Positions 25,290 through 34,511 of a DNA stretch of 64,000 nt are shown here, in pieces. This DNA comes from UMGS1590 sp900552455 (GTDB taxonomy: Bacteria; Bacillota; Peptococcia; Peptococcales; Peptococcaceae): contig OZ007004.1 in assembly GCA_963931105.1 (NCBI GenBank), positions 1,178,001-1,242,000 of the forward strand, in the 5' to 3' direction. A model generated the notes under the pieces. It was not told the origin of the DNA. It did not search any database and worked only from the letters and a program-made list of their open reading frames with translations. The translations under genes and the position numbers were made by a program. Numbering within the stretch: the first letter of the stretch is position 1; the number at the start of each line of letters is the position of its first letter.

Positions 25290-26114
25290 CTAGAAGCCTA
25301 AGTGCATTTCCTCAATATTCAACGCCGGTTCATCAATGCTGCCAAGCAAGTAGTCACTATAATTTTTGTTCGATTCATAATTTTTTCTCTGACAATTTTC
25401 AAAAGAGAACCTGGATTCCCAGTCATCAACCCTTATAGCATTACGAAAATCTCTGAATGTATCATTTGGAAAATTCGATTGAAAAATTATATTTTCAATC
25501 GTCCATTGATCGTCCACTTTTTTTAATAGATAGCCTTCCTGAGTGCCATAAGATACCTTTGTAATTTCTTCATCAGGATAAAGAACATTGGCGTCCAGTG
25601 TAACAATCACTTTTGCTAAATTTCCCCTGATTTTGAGTTGATCGATATGGACACTAAAATCATAATCGTTAACACCTACTCCTGCATTAGGCTTATTGAA
25701 CATCTCATACAAGTTTCTGGCATTCGCTTCCTGATAAATAGCTTCAGAATAAAAATGCGTGCGTGGTTCGACTTTATAAATCCCGGAAAACAATGAAGAG
25801 AGATAAGTTTGAAGATAACCATATACTACATTTGTAACTTTTTCTGTCTCGTCATTTTGTAGTAAAAGATCAACGACTTGTGCTTGAACGTTCAGCGAAC
25901 AATCAAGCTTCATGTTTTCTTTCGAAAATGCAATATGACTTTCATCATTTCCGAAGAGTGCATAATTTCCATCACTCAATTGATAGTCATAGACATGTGT
26001 ACCTTTCTCCGTGATTGCCGTCTTTATATAGTTAGTCGATTCATCTTCACTAGCCAACATTTCATTTGGGATAAGCAATAACAGTAGCAAAAACATCGTG
26101 ATTAATTTTTTCAT
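25290..26114 (-). CDS. Truncated paralogue of the amidase, N-terminal domain only
   Basis: 274 residues with a signal peptide (KKLITMFLLLLLLIPNEMLA). From about residue 60 on it matches the N-terminal domain of the following amidase closely (YLSSLFSGIY, YQEANARNLYEMFNKP, ENCQRKNYES) but ends at the junction where the amidase domain begins. Either the amidase domain was lost or this is a free-standing version of the shared domain. It ends 83 bases before the amidase start on the same strand. AAGAAGGTG precedes the chosen start; an upstream methionine lies in front of it and was not used. Confidence 0.75.
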   Translation of the reverse strand: MKKLITMFLLLLLLIPNEMLASEDESTNYIKTAITEKGTHVYDYQLSDGNYALFGNDESHIAFSKENMKLDCSLNVQAQVVDLLLQNDETEKVTNVVYGYLQTYLSSLFSGIYKVEPRTHFYSEAIYQEANARNLYEMFNKPNAGVGVNDYDFSVHIDQLKIRGNLAKVIVTLDANVLYPDEEITKVSYGTQEGYLLKKVDDQWTIENIIFQSNFPNDTFRDFRNAIRVDDWESRFSFENCQRKNYESNKNYSDYLLGSIDEPALNIEEMHLGF

Positions 26115-26270
26115 ATCATTCACCTTCTTATAAAATCCGTTGTGCAATCACCTCCAACGTAGCAAACTTTTTTCGTATCACCTCTTTCCTTCTGTATTAT
26201 AGTTTCAAAATATCATAGAAATTTTTACATTTCAACAAAACTAAAAATTATTTATGATTTATTTAGAAAA

Positions 26271-26335
26271 ATGTCATGTTTATGTCATTTTCTTCATCAA
26301 TAAGAAATCTTTTTCTTTACTAAATCAGCTATAAT
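26271..26335. promoter_or_regulatory. Divergent promoter region with 11-bp direct repeat
   Basis: ATGTCAT at 26271-26277 and 26282-26288, 11 bases apart, between the truncated amidase paralogue and the response regulator. TATAAT at 26330-26335 lacks a good -35 box; the repeats end about 15 bases upstream of where it should be, as expected for an OmpR/VanR-type activator. Confidence 0.6.
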
Positions 26336-26367
26336 AGGTAATAGTAAAAACGTTGGGAGGTAAGCAT

Positions 26368-27063
26368 ATGGCTGAAAAAATTTTGGTTGTGGATGATGAA
26401 AAAGATATTACTGAACTCATTGATTATTTTCTCAGCAACGAGGGATATGACATTATCTGTGCCAGCAATGGCTCCGAAGCATTGAAACTCATTAATAGTG
26501 CGATTTTCGATCTTGCCATTTTAGACATCATGTTGCCGGATGTAAGCGGCTTTACGTTGTGTAAAAAGATTCGTGAACGATTCCAATATCCGGTAATCAT
26601 GCTTACAGCGAAAACCGATGCCATTGATAAGGTAACAGGACTGACCATTGGCGCTGACGATTATATAACAAAACCATTTCTGCCGCTGGAATTGGTTGCT
26701 CGTGTAAAAGCACAGCTGCGCCGATATAAAGAATACAATGCACCTACCGATAGTACGCCACGCAATATTCTGTTCCATAGTGGACTGATCCTGGACCTGG
26801 ATACTCAGGAATGTACACTAGGCGAAGAACCACTCCCTATCACACGCACAGAATTTGCTATTTTAAAGATTTTGTGCGAACATGCGGGTTCTGTAGTGAG
26901 TGCAGAAACTTTGTTCAAAGAGATTTGGGGCGAGGAATATTACAACAAAAATAATAATACTATTGCTGTCCATATCCGGCGACTTCGTGAAAAATTAGAC
27001 AGCCATCTTGAAGGCAAAGAATTCATAAAAACAGTTTGGGGACGGGGGTATAAAATTGAGTAA
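26368..27063 (+). CDS. VanR-like response regulator
   Basis: 231-residue OmpR-family regulator: VVDDEKDI, phosphoacceptor in LAILDIMLPDVSG, ITKPFLPLE, and a winged-helix C-terminus ending IKTVWGRGYKIE. The plan and the RR/HK overlap resemble VanR of vancomycin resistance, but no vanHAX genes are present. GGGAGG precedes the start. Likely controls the divergent secreted amidase genes through the ATGTCAT repeats. Confidence 0.88.
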   Translation: MAEKILVVDDEKDITELIDYFLSNEGYDIICASNGSEALKLINSAIFDLAILDIMLPDVSGFTLCKKIRERFQYPVIMLTAKTDAIDKVTGLTIGADDYITKPFLPLELVARVKAQLRRYKEYNAPTDSTPRNILFHSGLILDLDTQECTLGEEPLPITRTEFAILKILCEHAGSVVSAETLFKEIWGEEYYNKNNNTIAVHIRRLREKLDSHLEGKEFIKTVWGRGYKIE

Positions 27064-28216
27064 CTCATTTACAGTAAAATTCAAAATTCCTTGGCGGTTT
27101 ATCGTTGCTTTTGTCTTAGTGACCGTATTATGTTTAGGTATTGCCATCTTCTTTGATGATATTTTTAATGGCATGCTCGTAGACTGGTTTGAAAAAAATT
27201 ATTCTGTTATGAGTACTTATTACAACGAAAGTACTCAGAGTCAAGTGATCATCTATCGTCCGGACTGGTCAAAAGTGAAAGAATTATTCTTTTTTCTCAT
27301 TGTAGCGATCCTGATAATCATTGGTATCATGACGCTTGTTGCAACAAAAATATATGCTTCTTTTGTCATTAAAACGCGTCTAAAAGCCTTTGCAACAATG
27401 ATCCATCAATTTATCATTTCGGACAAAGACGCAGCAGATGTTTTTCCAAAAAAATACAATTATCTTGAGATAGAGATGCGAGAAGTAAAAGATACTCTGA
27501 AAGATCACGAAAAACGATTGAAAGAGGAGACAGAAAAAAAGAATGAACTGATCACATATTTGGCACATGATCTAAAAACGCCGCTCACTTCTGTGATTGG
27601 CTTTCTTAGCCTGTTGCGCGAAGCACCAGATATACCGACAAAGCTGAGAGAAAAATATATCAATATTGCTTTTCGAAAAGCGCTACATTTGGAGCGTTTG
27701 ATCAATGATTTTTTCGACATTACACGGTTTAATTTACAGCAAGTATATATGAATGCTGAAACATTTGATCTTTCTTATCTTTTGATGCAATTGACAGATG
27801 AGTTACTGCCAATAGCTCGCAAGCACAATAATTCTTTTCAGCTTGATAAGCCTGAAGAACTTTTGATGTTTGGTGATGCAGAAAATTTGGCCCGCGTCTT
27901 CACCAATGTATTAAAAAATGCCATTGCTTACAGCTATTCAGGTACTGATGTTCTCATCAAGGTAAGACAGATTGGTGATCATGTGCAAGTTATTTTTATC
28001 AATCATGGTTCAACGATTCCACCTGATAAGATCCCTTTACTTTTTGAGAAATTCTATCGCCTTGACAGTGCTAGATCTACAGAAACTGGTGGAGCTGGAC
28101 TTGGCTTAGCGATAGCAAAAGAAATTATCACTTTGCACAACGGAACTATTACAGCCGAAAGTAATGACCATGTCACACAATTTATTATAACATTACCAGT
28201 TATGTTCAAAAAATAA
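27056..28216 (+). CDS. VanS-like sensor histidine kinase
   Basis: 386 residues starting at a TTG that overlaps the regulator gene by eight bases. Two membrane helices (about 12-34 and 77-101) enclose a 40-residue extracellular loop. The HAMP-like linker and coiled coil lead to the H-box TYLAHDLKTPLTSVIGFL, N-box NVLKNAIAYS and G-box GGAGLGLAIAKEI. A short loop of this size is typical of VanS kinases that sense cell-wall antibiotics; the ligand here is unknown. Confidence 0.87.
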   Translation: MSNSFTVKFKIPWRFIVAFVLVTVLCLGIAIFFDDIFNGMLVDWFEKNYSVMSTYYNESTQSQVIIYRPDWSKVKELFFFLIVAILIIIGIMTLVATKIYASFVIKTRLKAFATMIHQFIISDKDAADVFPKKYNYLEIEMREVKDTLKDHEKRLKEETEKKNELITYLAHDLKTPLTSVIGFLSLLREAPDIPTKLREKYINIAFRKALHLERLINDFFDITRFNLQQVYMNAETFDLSYLLMQLTDELLPIARKHNNSFQLDKPEELLMFGDAENLARVFTNVLKNAIAYSYSGTDVLIKVRQIGDHVQVIFINHGSTIPPDKIPLLFEKFYRLDSARSTETGGAGLGLAIAKEIITLHNGTITAESNDHVTQFIITLPVMFKK

Positions 28217-28338
28217 TCTGTCACGAAAAAGGTTATTTTAATATGAATTATTTCATAGCAATTGATTCTTGATGAGTGCATTTATTGTGAATAGTTGTTA
28301 GATATATGTTACGTAAGCACATGTGCAAGGAGCGTAAA

Positions 28339-30360
28339 ATGACAGAATTCAAGAAACAGTTTGTCGAATATTTTACTCATTACTATTGGAATACGCCTTA
28401 CAATCTTATTCAAAATCGTATTGTTGGCAATACCGTTGGAGCTATTTTGGGAGATCAAAATTTAGACTGGTCTGGCTTCATGGACTTTGATTATGATATT
28501 GTAGATGTTTTCTTTGAAGATACAAACAACTCAGCATTGTGTTTCTCTCTAATTGTTAGATGTGATATTGATTTTAATATTACATGTGAAAATAGAATTT
28601 TTTTCAGCTCCAATCAAATTGCCTTTGATGGTGCTGAGTGGTGGTTTAAAATTTTTTTAACCAGCAGTTTAGACATAGATTTATATGATTTGAATGTGTA
28701 CTGTATAGAAGATTATTCGGAAAGCGCTTATCTGCTTGAGCAAGATACAGGAGATATTATTTCTTATATTGCCGAAGGAGATTTGGAAAAAGTGGCTGAA
28801 GATTTTTTAATCAAACATTGCCCAATAGCTTTAGTGGAACCAATGGCTCTTCCGATTGAAAATATTGCAGGTAACATGGGATTGAAAATTCATTATGTTG
28901 AAATGTCTGATAATTGTTTTGGTCAATTATTTTTTGCAAAAAATGGGAATAACCCCCGAGGAACGCTTTGGCTCAATCAGCGACATGTCGAAAAACGGCC
29001 GAAAGGCACTAAGAATTTTACAATCGCTCATGAGTGTATTCATTGGGACAGGCATCGGAAATACATGGACCTTCGTAGAATTTTGGATGAAGATGAATCT
29101 GCAAGCATAGAATGTCTAACATCCCCAAAAGTAGAAAGTCAATTTCAAAAAACTTATCGAGATATGGAATGGCAGGCCAACAATCTTGCAGCAAGAATTT
29201 TAATGCCTGAAAAAACAACTCGGAAAAAACTGGAAGAGTTTCTTTCAGAGCTAAAAAGACTATCTCCAAATATGCGAAATGGACTTGTTATGGCAGCCGC
29301 CATACAAAAGCTGGCAAAGTTTTATCAAGTGTCGTGGGCAACAGCAAAATATCAAGCTATTCAGCTGGGATTTGAACAAGCTGCAGGTGTTTTTAATTAT
29401 GTAGATGGTCAAATTGTTGCTCCGATATGGTTCAAAGATGGCGCATTGTCAAAGTATCAGACATTTGTTGTAGATCGGCCTATTGCAGAAAAGGAGATGG
29501 CTGAAAATGAAAAGCTGAATCGCTTGGTAAAGAACGGACATGTTGTGTATTTAAATGGTATGTTTATTTTCAATCATCCACGTTATGTAGGGGTTAACTC
29601 GAAAGGAGAATTGAAACCTACAGAATATGCGTTGGAACACGCTGACGAATGTTGCTTTGTTATGACAGTACAGAAAACATGGAATCAAGATGATAGTGAA
29701 TACTCTTATATGACCTATTTTCTTAATCGGCCAGCAAATCCAGATAAGGATAATACGGGTTCTATCATTCTGGATGATCCACACAATAGTTATTTGACTC
29801 AGAAGATGGAAGAGCCTGAAAAGATAGGGAAAGAAATCAATGAGATGATGGAGTTGCTCGAACATGGATTAAGCGGCGTCTTTCCAGATGAAACAGAAGA
29901 AAAGCAACCATGGATGATAGAGGGCATTTTACCTACAACTTTGCATCAGAAATTACAGTGGCATTTTAGCCGCATGACGACAAAAAAGGAAAATGATATA
30001 AATGACTTGATGGATGTATCAACAGCCTGTTCACTGGATGAGAGTACGATAGAAAAACATCTAACACAAAAAAATGACCCACTTTTGCCAACCGTTATGG
30101 CTTATTGCATCGGCTTGCATTTGGAACCGTATTTTGCGTTGGATCTCATTGATAAAGCTGGCTTCAGCATTTTATCGCCAACATTAGAAAATGCTGTGTA
30201 TCTGTATTTGATTTTTTATTGCAGATATGAAAGCATTCAAACTTGCAATTGGATCATCTACGAAATAAATAAGTTGGATCACACCGGAGGAAAAAGACGA
30301 GTCAGATATATTCCAAACGAAAAAAAGGGGAAACCAAAAGAAGAAAAGGATGAGAAGTAG
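28339..30360 (+). CDS. Large ImmA/IrrE-like metallopeptidase protein
   Basis: 673 residues. The zinc-peptidase core lies near residues 220-330: FTIAHECIHWDRHRKY carries the HExxH-type motif, with the third ligand probably in WQANNLAARILMPE, the ImmA/IrrE signature. Ordinary ImmA/IrrE proteins have 120-250 residues; here a 200-residue N-terminal domain and a 340-residue C-terminal domain are added, neither recognised. ImmA cleaves phage-type repressors to induce excision in ICEBs1; no such repressor gene was found next to it. AAGGAG precedes the chosen start. Confidence 0.8.
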   Translation: MTEFKKQFVEYFTHYYWNTPYNLIQNRIVGNTVGAILGDQNLDWSGFMDFDYDIVDVFFEDTNNSALCFSLIVRCDIDFNITCENRIFFSSNQIAFDGAEWWFKIFLTSSLDIDLYDLNVYCIEDYSESAYLLEQDTGDIISYIAEGDLEKVAEDFLIKHCPIALVEPMALPIENIAGNMGLKIHYVEMSDNCFGQLFFAKNGNNPRGTLWLNQRHVEKRPKGTKNFTIAHECIHWDRHRKYMDLRRILDEDESASIECLTSPKVESQFQKTYRDMEWQANNLAARILMPEKTTRKKLEEFLSELKRLSPNMRNGLVMAAAIQKLAKFYQVSWATAKYQAIQLGFEQAAGVFNYVDGQIVAPIWFKDGALSKYQTFVVDRPIAEKEMAENEKLNRLVKNGHVVYLNGMFIFNHPRYVGVNSKGELKPTEYALEHADECCFVMTVQKTWNQDDSEYSYMTYFLNRPANPDKDNTGSIILDDPHNSYLTQKMEEPEKIGKEINEMMELLEHGLSGVFPDETEEKQPWMIEGILPTTLHQKLQWHFSRMTTKKENDINDLMDVSTACSLDESTIEKHLTQKNDPLLPTVMAYCIGLHLEPYFALDLIDKAGFSILSPTLENAVYLYLIFYCRYESIQTCNWIIYEINKLDHTGGKRRVRYIPNEKKGKPKEEKDEK

Positions 30361-30746
30361 ACTGTAACTAAATCACGACAGGAAAACCTTTCTAAGTATA
30401 ATCCCTTTATACCGGCCTTTGTGTTTTAACAAGCACAGGGGCCGGTATTTTTTTTGCCCATTTTTCGGGCTTTTTAACGGGAAAGGGTTTCTTTGTGTTG
30501 CGATGCCGTAATTTATAAAATGGCATCATGAGCTAGATGCTCACTCTCTGGACGATACAGGCGCTGATCATGCCCGGCTCGATGTCGTCTGGGGAAGAAC
30601 AATTACATATTTTACAGCTATCTATTGAGCGGAAAGCTGCAGCCGAAATGGAGTGAAATCCATGAGGTTTGTGGTGTATTTCCGCGCGTTCACGTGGCTA
30701 TTACTAGGATACCTCCATTTCGGACTAACGAAATGGAGGTTTTGTT
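30361..30746. other. Intergenic region with terminator and start-site hairpin
   Basis: Holds a strong terminator (30409-30456: ATACCGGCC pairing GGCCGGTAT, then eight Ts) that ends the cargo transcript, and the hairpin at 30711-30740. No gene seen between them. The base composition changes here from AT-rich cargo to the more GC-rich transfer module. Confidence 0.6.
30711..30740 (+). promoter_or_regulatory. Hairpin sequestering the ribosome binding site
   Basis: ACCTCCATTTCG (30711-30722) pairs CGAAATGGAGGT (30729-30740), a perfect 12-base stem with loop GACTAA, followed by TTTTGTT and ATG at 30747. GGAGG of the ribosome binding site lies in the stem, and the T-rich tail could also end transcription. 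Confidence 0.7.
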
Positions 30747-31094
30747 ATGTCAACAAATGTCGCACATGAATTCATCGATCCCGAAGGTAAGGCTCAAATC
30801 AAGGTGATCTTAGTACGTCATTTACGACCAATTTATGATCGAGAAAGAGAAAAGTATGATCAATCAAAACAGTTTGCTGCAGGTCCGAAAGTATCATTTG
30901 CGGCTCGCCTTGCAGAGGAATGCTGTTGCGATATACGGACCATTGAGCGCATGATGAGCTGTGACAATAAGCGGCTTCCAACAGTGTATAACCTTTGGAT
31001 GTTGTATGAGGCACTGGGGGTATCAATCGAAGAGCAGCAAGCGATTCAGAATGAAGTAACGAATTTTGTTACAGCGTATATCAAAGATATATGA
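30747..31094 (+). CDS. 115-residue protein, probable DNA-binding regulator
   Basis: Contains FAARLAEECCCDIRTIERMMS followed by PTVYNLWMLYEALGVS, which reads like a helix-turn-helix of the lambda-repressor kind but is not certain. It is the first gene of the transfer module and its ribosome binding site is hidden in a hairpin, so it may set the switch for mobilization. No family named with confidence. Confidence 0.6.
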   Translation: MSTNVAHEFIDPEGKAQIKVILVRHLRPIYDREREKYDQSKQFAAGPKVSFAARLAEECCCDIRTIERMMSCDNKRLPTVYNLWMLYEALGVSIEEQQAIQNEVTNFVTAYIKDI

Positions 31095-31281
31095 AATTAG
31101 AACATATGGTTGCGGTATTTTTTGATGATCACATTTTTTCAAAAAACGTGGATTGCGGCCCATGGGTCGGTGAGCGAAAAGCAAACACCCGGTATGATAG
31201 AAATGTAATCAAGAGCTGGCCGGCTGATTGCAAAAATATTTTGGCGCAGCATGTAAGCGCCAGGAAAGGAATGTTGCAAAT

Positions 31282-31644
31282 ATGTATAACCTCAAGCCGT
31301 TTCAAGTCTTCCAGACAGAAAAGTTCCTGAAAGATAAGGAGCTGACCGTCACGAACATCAAGCCTTGGCAGGATTTTGACACCAAAGAAATCCTTGGTGT
31401 CAAGGTGGAGGTCGCGATCACGAAAGATGAAACCGTCTATCCGGCAGGACGAGATGGCACTGTCATGACCAACCTGTTTGAAAAGTTAACCTTTAAGGTC
31501 GCCAAAAACAGCGTGGATGTCAAGGCGAACGACATTGTTACGCCGGTTCATCCGGTAGCGACCATCTATGGGGACTACCAGAACCAGCTATCAATCACAG
31601 CAGATGACGTCGTTGTTGTAAAAGCCGATGGAGCGAAGAAATGA
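31282..31644 (+). CDS. Small protein upstream of FtsK-like gene (Tn916 Orf22/23-like position)
   Basis: 120 residues starting MYNLKPFQVFQTEKF; beta-rich with no known catalytic motif. It holds the place that DUF961-type Orf22/Orf23 genes take in Tn916 before the FtsK-like gene, and its stop codon overlaps that start (ATGA), so both are translated together. Sequence identity to DUF961 is not clear to me. Start chosen after AAAGGA. Confidence 0.65.
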   Translation: MYNLKPFQVFQTEKFLKDKELTVTNIKPWQDFDTKEILGVKVEVAITKDETVYPAGRDGTVMTNLFEKLTFKVAKNSVDVKANDIVTPVHPVATIYGDYQNQLSITADDVVVVKADGAKK

Positions 31645-33029
31645 TACCTCATCGGTATGGTGAACAATCTCGGGTGGCGTTCCTGCCGCCCGAGAAAATA
31701 TGTATGGCTGTTGCCCTCATTTTCTTTGCCTTATCCTTTGTCACCTTTTTCGTTGCAGATGCCGTGCATCGTTCTGGAGCATATAAATGGATAGATATCG
31801 AAGCCATGGCAGAGTTCTGGGGCAATTGGCTCCTCGCTTGTTGGGGGCTGTGCTTTTTGTTCATGGCACTCGCTTTGCTGTTCCTAAAGTACACACCGGA
31901 GCGCGTCGCCATCCGACAGATGCTGCGTTACAGGCTGTTTTCCAAAGCGGGCGGTAATCCGTTGGGACTCAAGAACGAATCGGCAATCCCATCTCTGGAT
32001 GTGAAGGATGATGGCGAAGGAAGGTATCGCGTTATCATTGATACCACCGCGTGTTCGGCAGACACACTCGTGAAGCTACCGAAGATCATCAGCTCTGGCC
32101 TCATTGATGACTACGCAGGCTGGGCTGTCGTGGCGGTGGATGAAGATCCTGCGTCATCATATGTATCGTACATCATCGAAGATGTAACCCGGAGCCGCAA
32201 GATTATTGCTGAAACGCCATGGGAAATCTATAGCGATCATGTGACAGAGATCATCATTCAGGATGGTTTTTCGCTGGACCTGACCAAATCAGGCAGCATG
32301 CTCATGGTTGGCAAAACCCGTTCGGGCAAGACTACTGCCGTGGAATGTATGCTGATCCAGCTCCTTGCCCATGGGCCGGATGATTTTGGATCTAAGATCC
32401 TTATTCTCGATCCAAAGGGCGCCGAGCTGAGTCGCTTGCCTTATACGCTCTCGCCAGATGAAGATGGCAGCGCCAAAGGTATGCTCCAAGCGCTCAGAGA
32501 TTTTGAGCAGACGCGTCGTGTGCGCCAGAAAGTGTTGGACGACCTCTCTGAACAGCATGGTCGGCCAGTGATGTGGTGGGAAGCAGGAATGCATCCCAGC
32601 GTCCTCTTCATCGACGAATGGGTCGCATTCCAAGCTTTAGTGCCCAAAAAGGCGCCAAAGGATGATCCGGACTATTCCTTGCAGAGCCTGCAAGACATGG
32701 TCAAGATCCTCGTCACCATGGGTGCGTCTGCTGGGTGCTATGTGATCCTCTCCACCGCAGAAGCCTCGGTCGAATCGGCAGGCGTGCCATCCATGATCCG
32801 CTCCGCGATGGGCACCAAGATCCTCATGCGGCCTACGAAGCAGGAAGGGATGTTACTCTGGTCTACGGACAAGATGGATGCTCTTCCAGAAAGGCGCTAT
32901 GCCCAGGGCGATGCATGGATCTCGTCGACTGATGGCATCCATGACAATCCGTCTTTTGTGCAGTTTCCTAAGATGGAATTTCCGGAATTTGAAGTCCTAC
33001 GAGCGCTGTTGCATCGCTACTATGATTAA
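31641..33029 (+). CDS. FtsK/SpoIIIE-domain protein (Tn916 Orf21-like coupling protein)
   Basis: 462 residues. Two N-terminal membrane helices (about 22-43 and 65-82), then a DNA-translocase domain with Walker A GKTRSGKT (224-231) and Walker B SVLFIDEW. In Tn916-type elements this protein couples processed DNA to the transfer channel. Since the element lacks the channel genes, it would serve a helper's channel. Starts in the stop codon of the preceding gene. Confidence 0.88.
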   Translation: MIPHRYGEQSRVAFLPPEKICMAVALIFFALSFVTFFVADAVHRSGAYKWIDIEAMAEFWGNWLLACWGLCFLFMALALLFLKYTPERVAIRQMLRYRLFSKAGGNPLGLKNESAIPSLDVKDDGEGRYRVIIDTTACSADTLVKLPKIISSGLIDDYAGWAVVAVDEDPASSYVSYIIEDVTRSRKIIAETPWEIYSDHVTEIIIQDGFSLDLTKSGSMLMVGKTRSGKTTAVECMLIQLLAHGPDDFGSKILILDPKGAELSRLPYTLSPDEDGSAKGMLQALRDFEQTRRVRQKVLDDLSEQHGRPVMWWEAGMHPSVLFIDEWVAFQALVPKKAPKDDPDYSLQSLQDMVKILVTMGASAGCYVILSTAEASVESAGVPSMIRSAMGTKILMRPTKQEGMLLWSTDKMDALPERRYAQGDAWISSTDGIHDNPSFVQFPKMEFPEFEVLRALLHRYYD

Positions 33030-33220
33030 CCCACTGCGGCCGCCGGGCGACAGCCCGCCGGATGCAGCCGCTGCCGGATAAACCGGCAGCGGGACAAAGG
33101 CATTCTCTGGAGCAGTTCATATAATATGGATTGCTCCACATGGGGATGCTGTAACCAAACGTTCGTTATACGGCGATCCCTAATTAGTAATGACAGGGAT
33201 CGCAAAATTGAAAGGAGATA
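33030..33220. other. Candidate origin of transfer / double-strand origin
   Basis: Three inverted repeats in 190 bases: CCGCTGCCGG/CCGGCAGCGG (33068-33077, 33083-33092), TGGAGCA/TGCTCCA (33108-33114, 33132-33138), and GCGATCCC/GGGATCGC (33173-33180, 33196-33203). In Tn916 the oriT lies between orf21 and orf20, the same place as here. The nick site is not identified. Confidence 0.6.
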
Positions 33221-34471
33221 ATGCTGATTATGGAAAAACAACCAGTATGTCGTGTAGGAGTAGATCAGTTCACCGTCGTACTCCATGCAACCGTTATGCC
33301 AGCCGATCTGGATGATTGGCAAGCTGAGGTGAACAGGATGGTGCAGGACTTTAAGCAGCGATCAGAGATCGAAGCTTTCTTTGGGCGGCTGGTGCCAATG
33401 AGCCATAAACGTCCAACCGGATCTTCTGCTGCACTGACCTTTGAAGCCGTACCCTGGTATTTTGCCATCGGTTGGCATGCTACAGAGCTTAAACGCGGTG
33501 TCACCGTTGCTTTTTCAGCACAAGCCTGGGCTGAGTATCAGGCGGCATTCGAGGAAAAGTATCAGGTGCGCATCACCGTTGCAGATTTTCTGCGGCAGAT
33601 CCAGTCCAAGTATTATACTACGCGTCTCAGTCGCATCGACATCACAGCAGATTACCTGAATTATGGTGAAGAAACGTCGGTGCATAACATCTACAAAGCG
33701 CTGGAAGACAAAACAATGATCGTTGTCGATCATCGTGGCAGAAACAGCAGGCGAAAGTTCAGCTGCATCACCAACGACTGGAATGTGCAGACCATTAATA
33801 TTGGATCCAAGAAAGAAAATGCACCAGCAAAACTCAAAATTTACGACAAGAAAACAGAGCAACTTGCCAAAAGTGGTTTCCGCCTGAATGAAGCCAGAGA
33901 ATGCGACAGCTGGACGCGCTTTGAAGCCTCCTACCGCAACGTGTATGCACATCAGATCAGTACTGATCTTTTGAAGATCGGACAAACCTTTGACACAGAA
34001 GATGAAGAAAGTGCCACCGTGTATGTACAGTATTTGGCAAGCAAGATCTTAGACAAGTATCGCTTTAAGATCGTGGATACCAACGAAATGGCAAGCTTTA
34101 CTAAAACCTTGCAGGAAATCGCCAAAGATGGCGACTACACCGCTCTACGCACAGAGCGACCAGAAAACCACACAGTGCGCCAATCGACCAATCACCTTTG
34201 TCGTCAGTCGGGACTCATGCCCCTGCTTTATAAGGTAGAAACCATCTGGGGGACAGAAGCCCTGACAGAATATTGGGAGCGCGTTCTGCGTTACTACAGA
34301 CAGTTCTACCGTCAAAAAGCTGTTGCCAATTACCGCCTCATGAAGTGGCTGCATGAAAATGCCGCATCTCTGAAAAAACAGCCACTGGAAAACTGCTTCA
34401 AAGATTTGGAAGAAGACATTAAACAAGGATTCATCTACAAAAAAACACTGTGCGAGCCTAAGTCTAAATAG
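33221..34471 (+). CDS. Replication initiation / relaxase protein (Rep_trans, Tn916 Orf20-like)
   Basis: 416 residues of the Rep_trans family. RLSRIDITADY is the acidic metal motif and FEASYRNVYAHQI is a plausible tyrosine region for nicking. Orf20-type proteins nick oriT of Tn916 relatives and start rolling-circle replication. Its likely target is the hairpin cluster directly upstream. Start at the first ATG after AAAGGAG; one three codons later is also possible. Confidence 0.85.
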   Translation: MLIMEKQPVCRVGVDQFTVVLHATVMPADLDDWQAEVNRMVQDFKQRSEIEAFFGRLVPMSHKRPTGSSAALTFEAVPWYFAIGWHATELKRGVTVAFSAQAWAEYQAAFEEKYQVRITVADFLRQIQSKYYTTRLSRIDITADYLNYGEETSVHNIYKALEDKTMIVVDHRGRNSRRKFSCITNDWNVQTINIGSKKENAPAKLKIYDKKTEQLAKSGFRLNEARECDSWTRFEASYRNVYAHQISTDLLKIGQTFDTEDEESATVYVQYLASKILDKYRFKIVDTNEMASFTKTLQEIAKDGDYTALRTERPENHTVRQSTNHLCRQSGLMPLLYKVETIWGTEALTEYWERVLRYYRQFYRQKAVANYRLMKWLHENAASLKKQPLENCFKDLEEDIKQGFIYKKTLCEPKSK

Positions 34472-34511
34472 TTGGTTCGAGATTCATCAAAGGAGACTGA
34501 AGAAGAAAACG

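Noticed and set aside
26368..28216. VanRS-like pair as evidence of vancomycin resistance
   Set aside because: No vanH, vanA/B ligase or vanX genes are present; the neighbours are secreted amidase genes. The likeness is only to the regulatory proteins.
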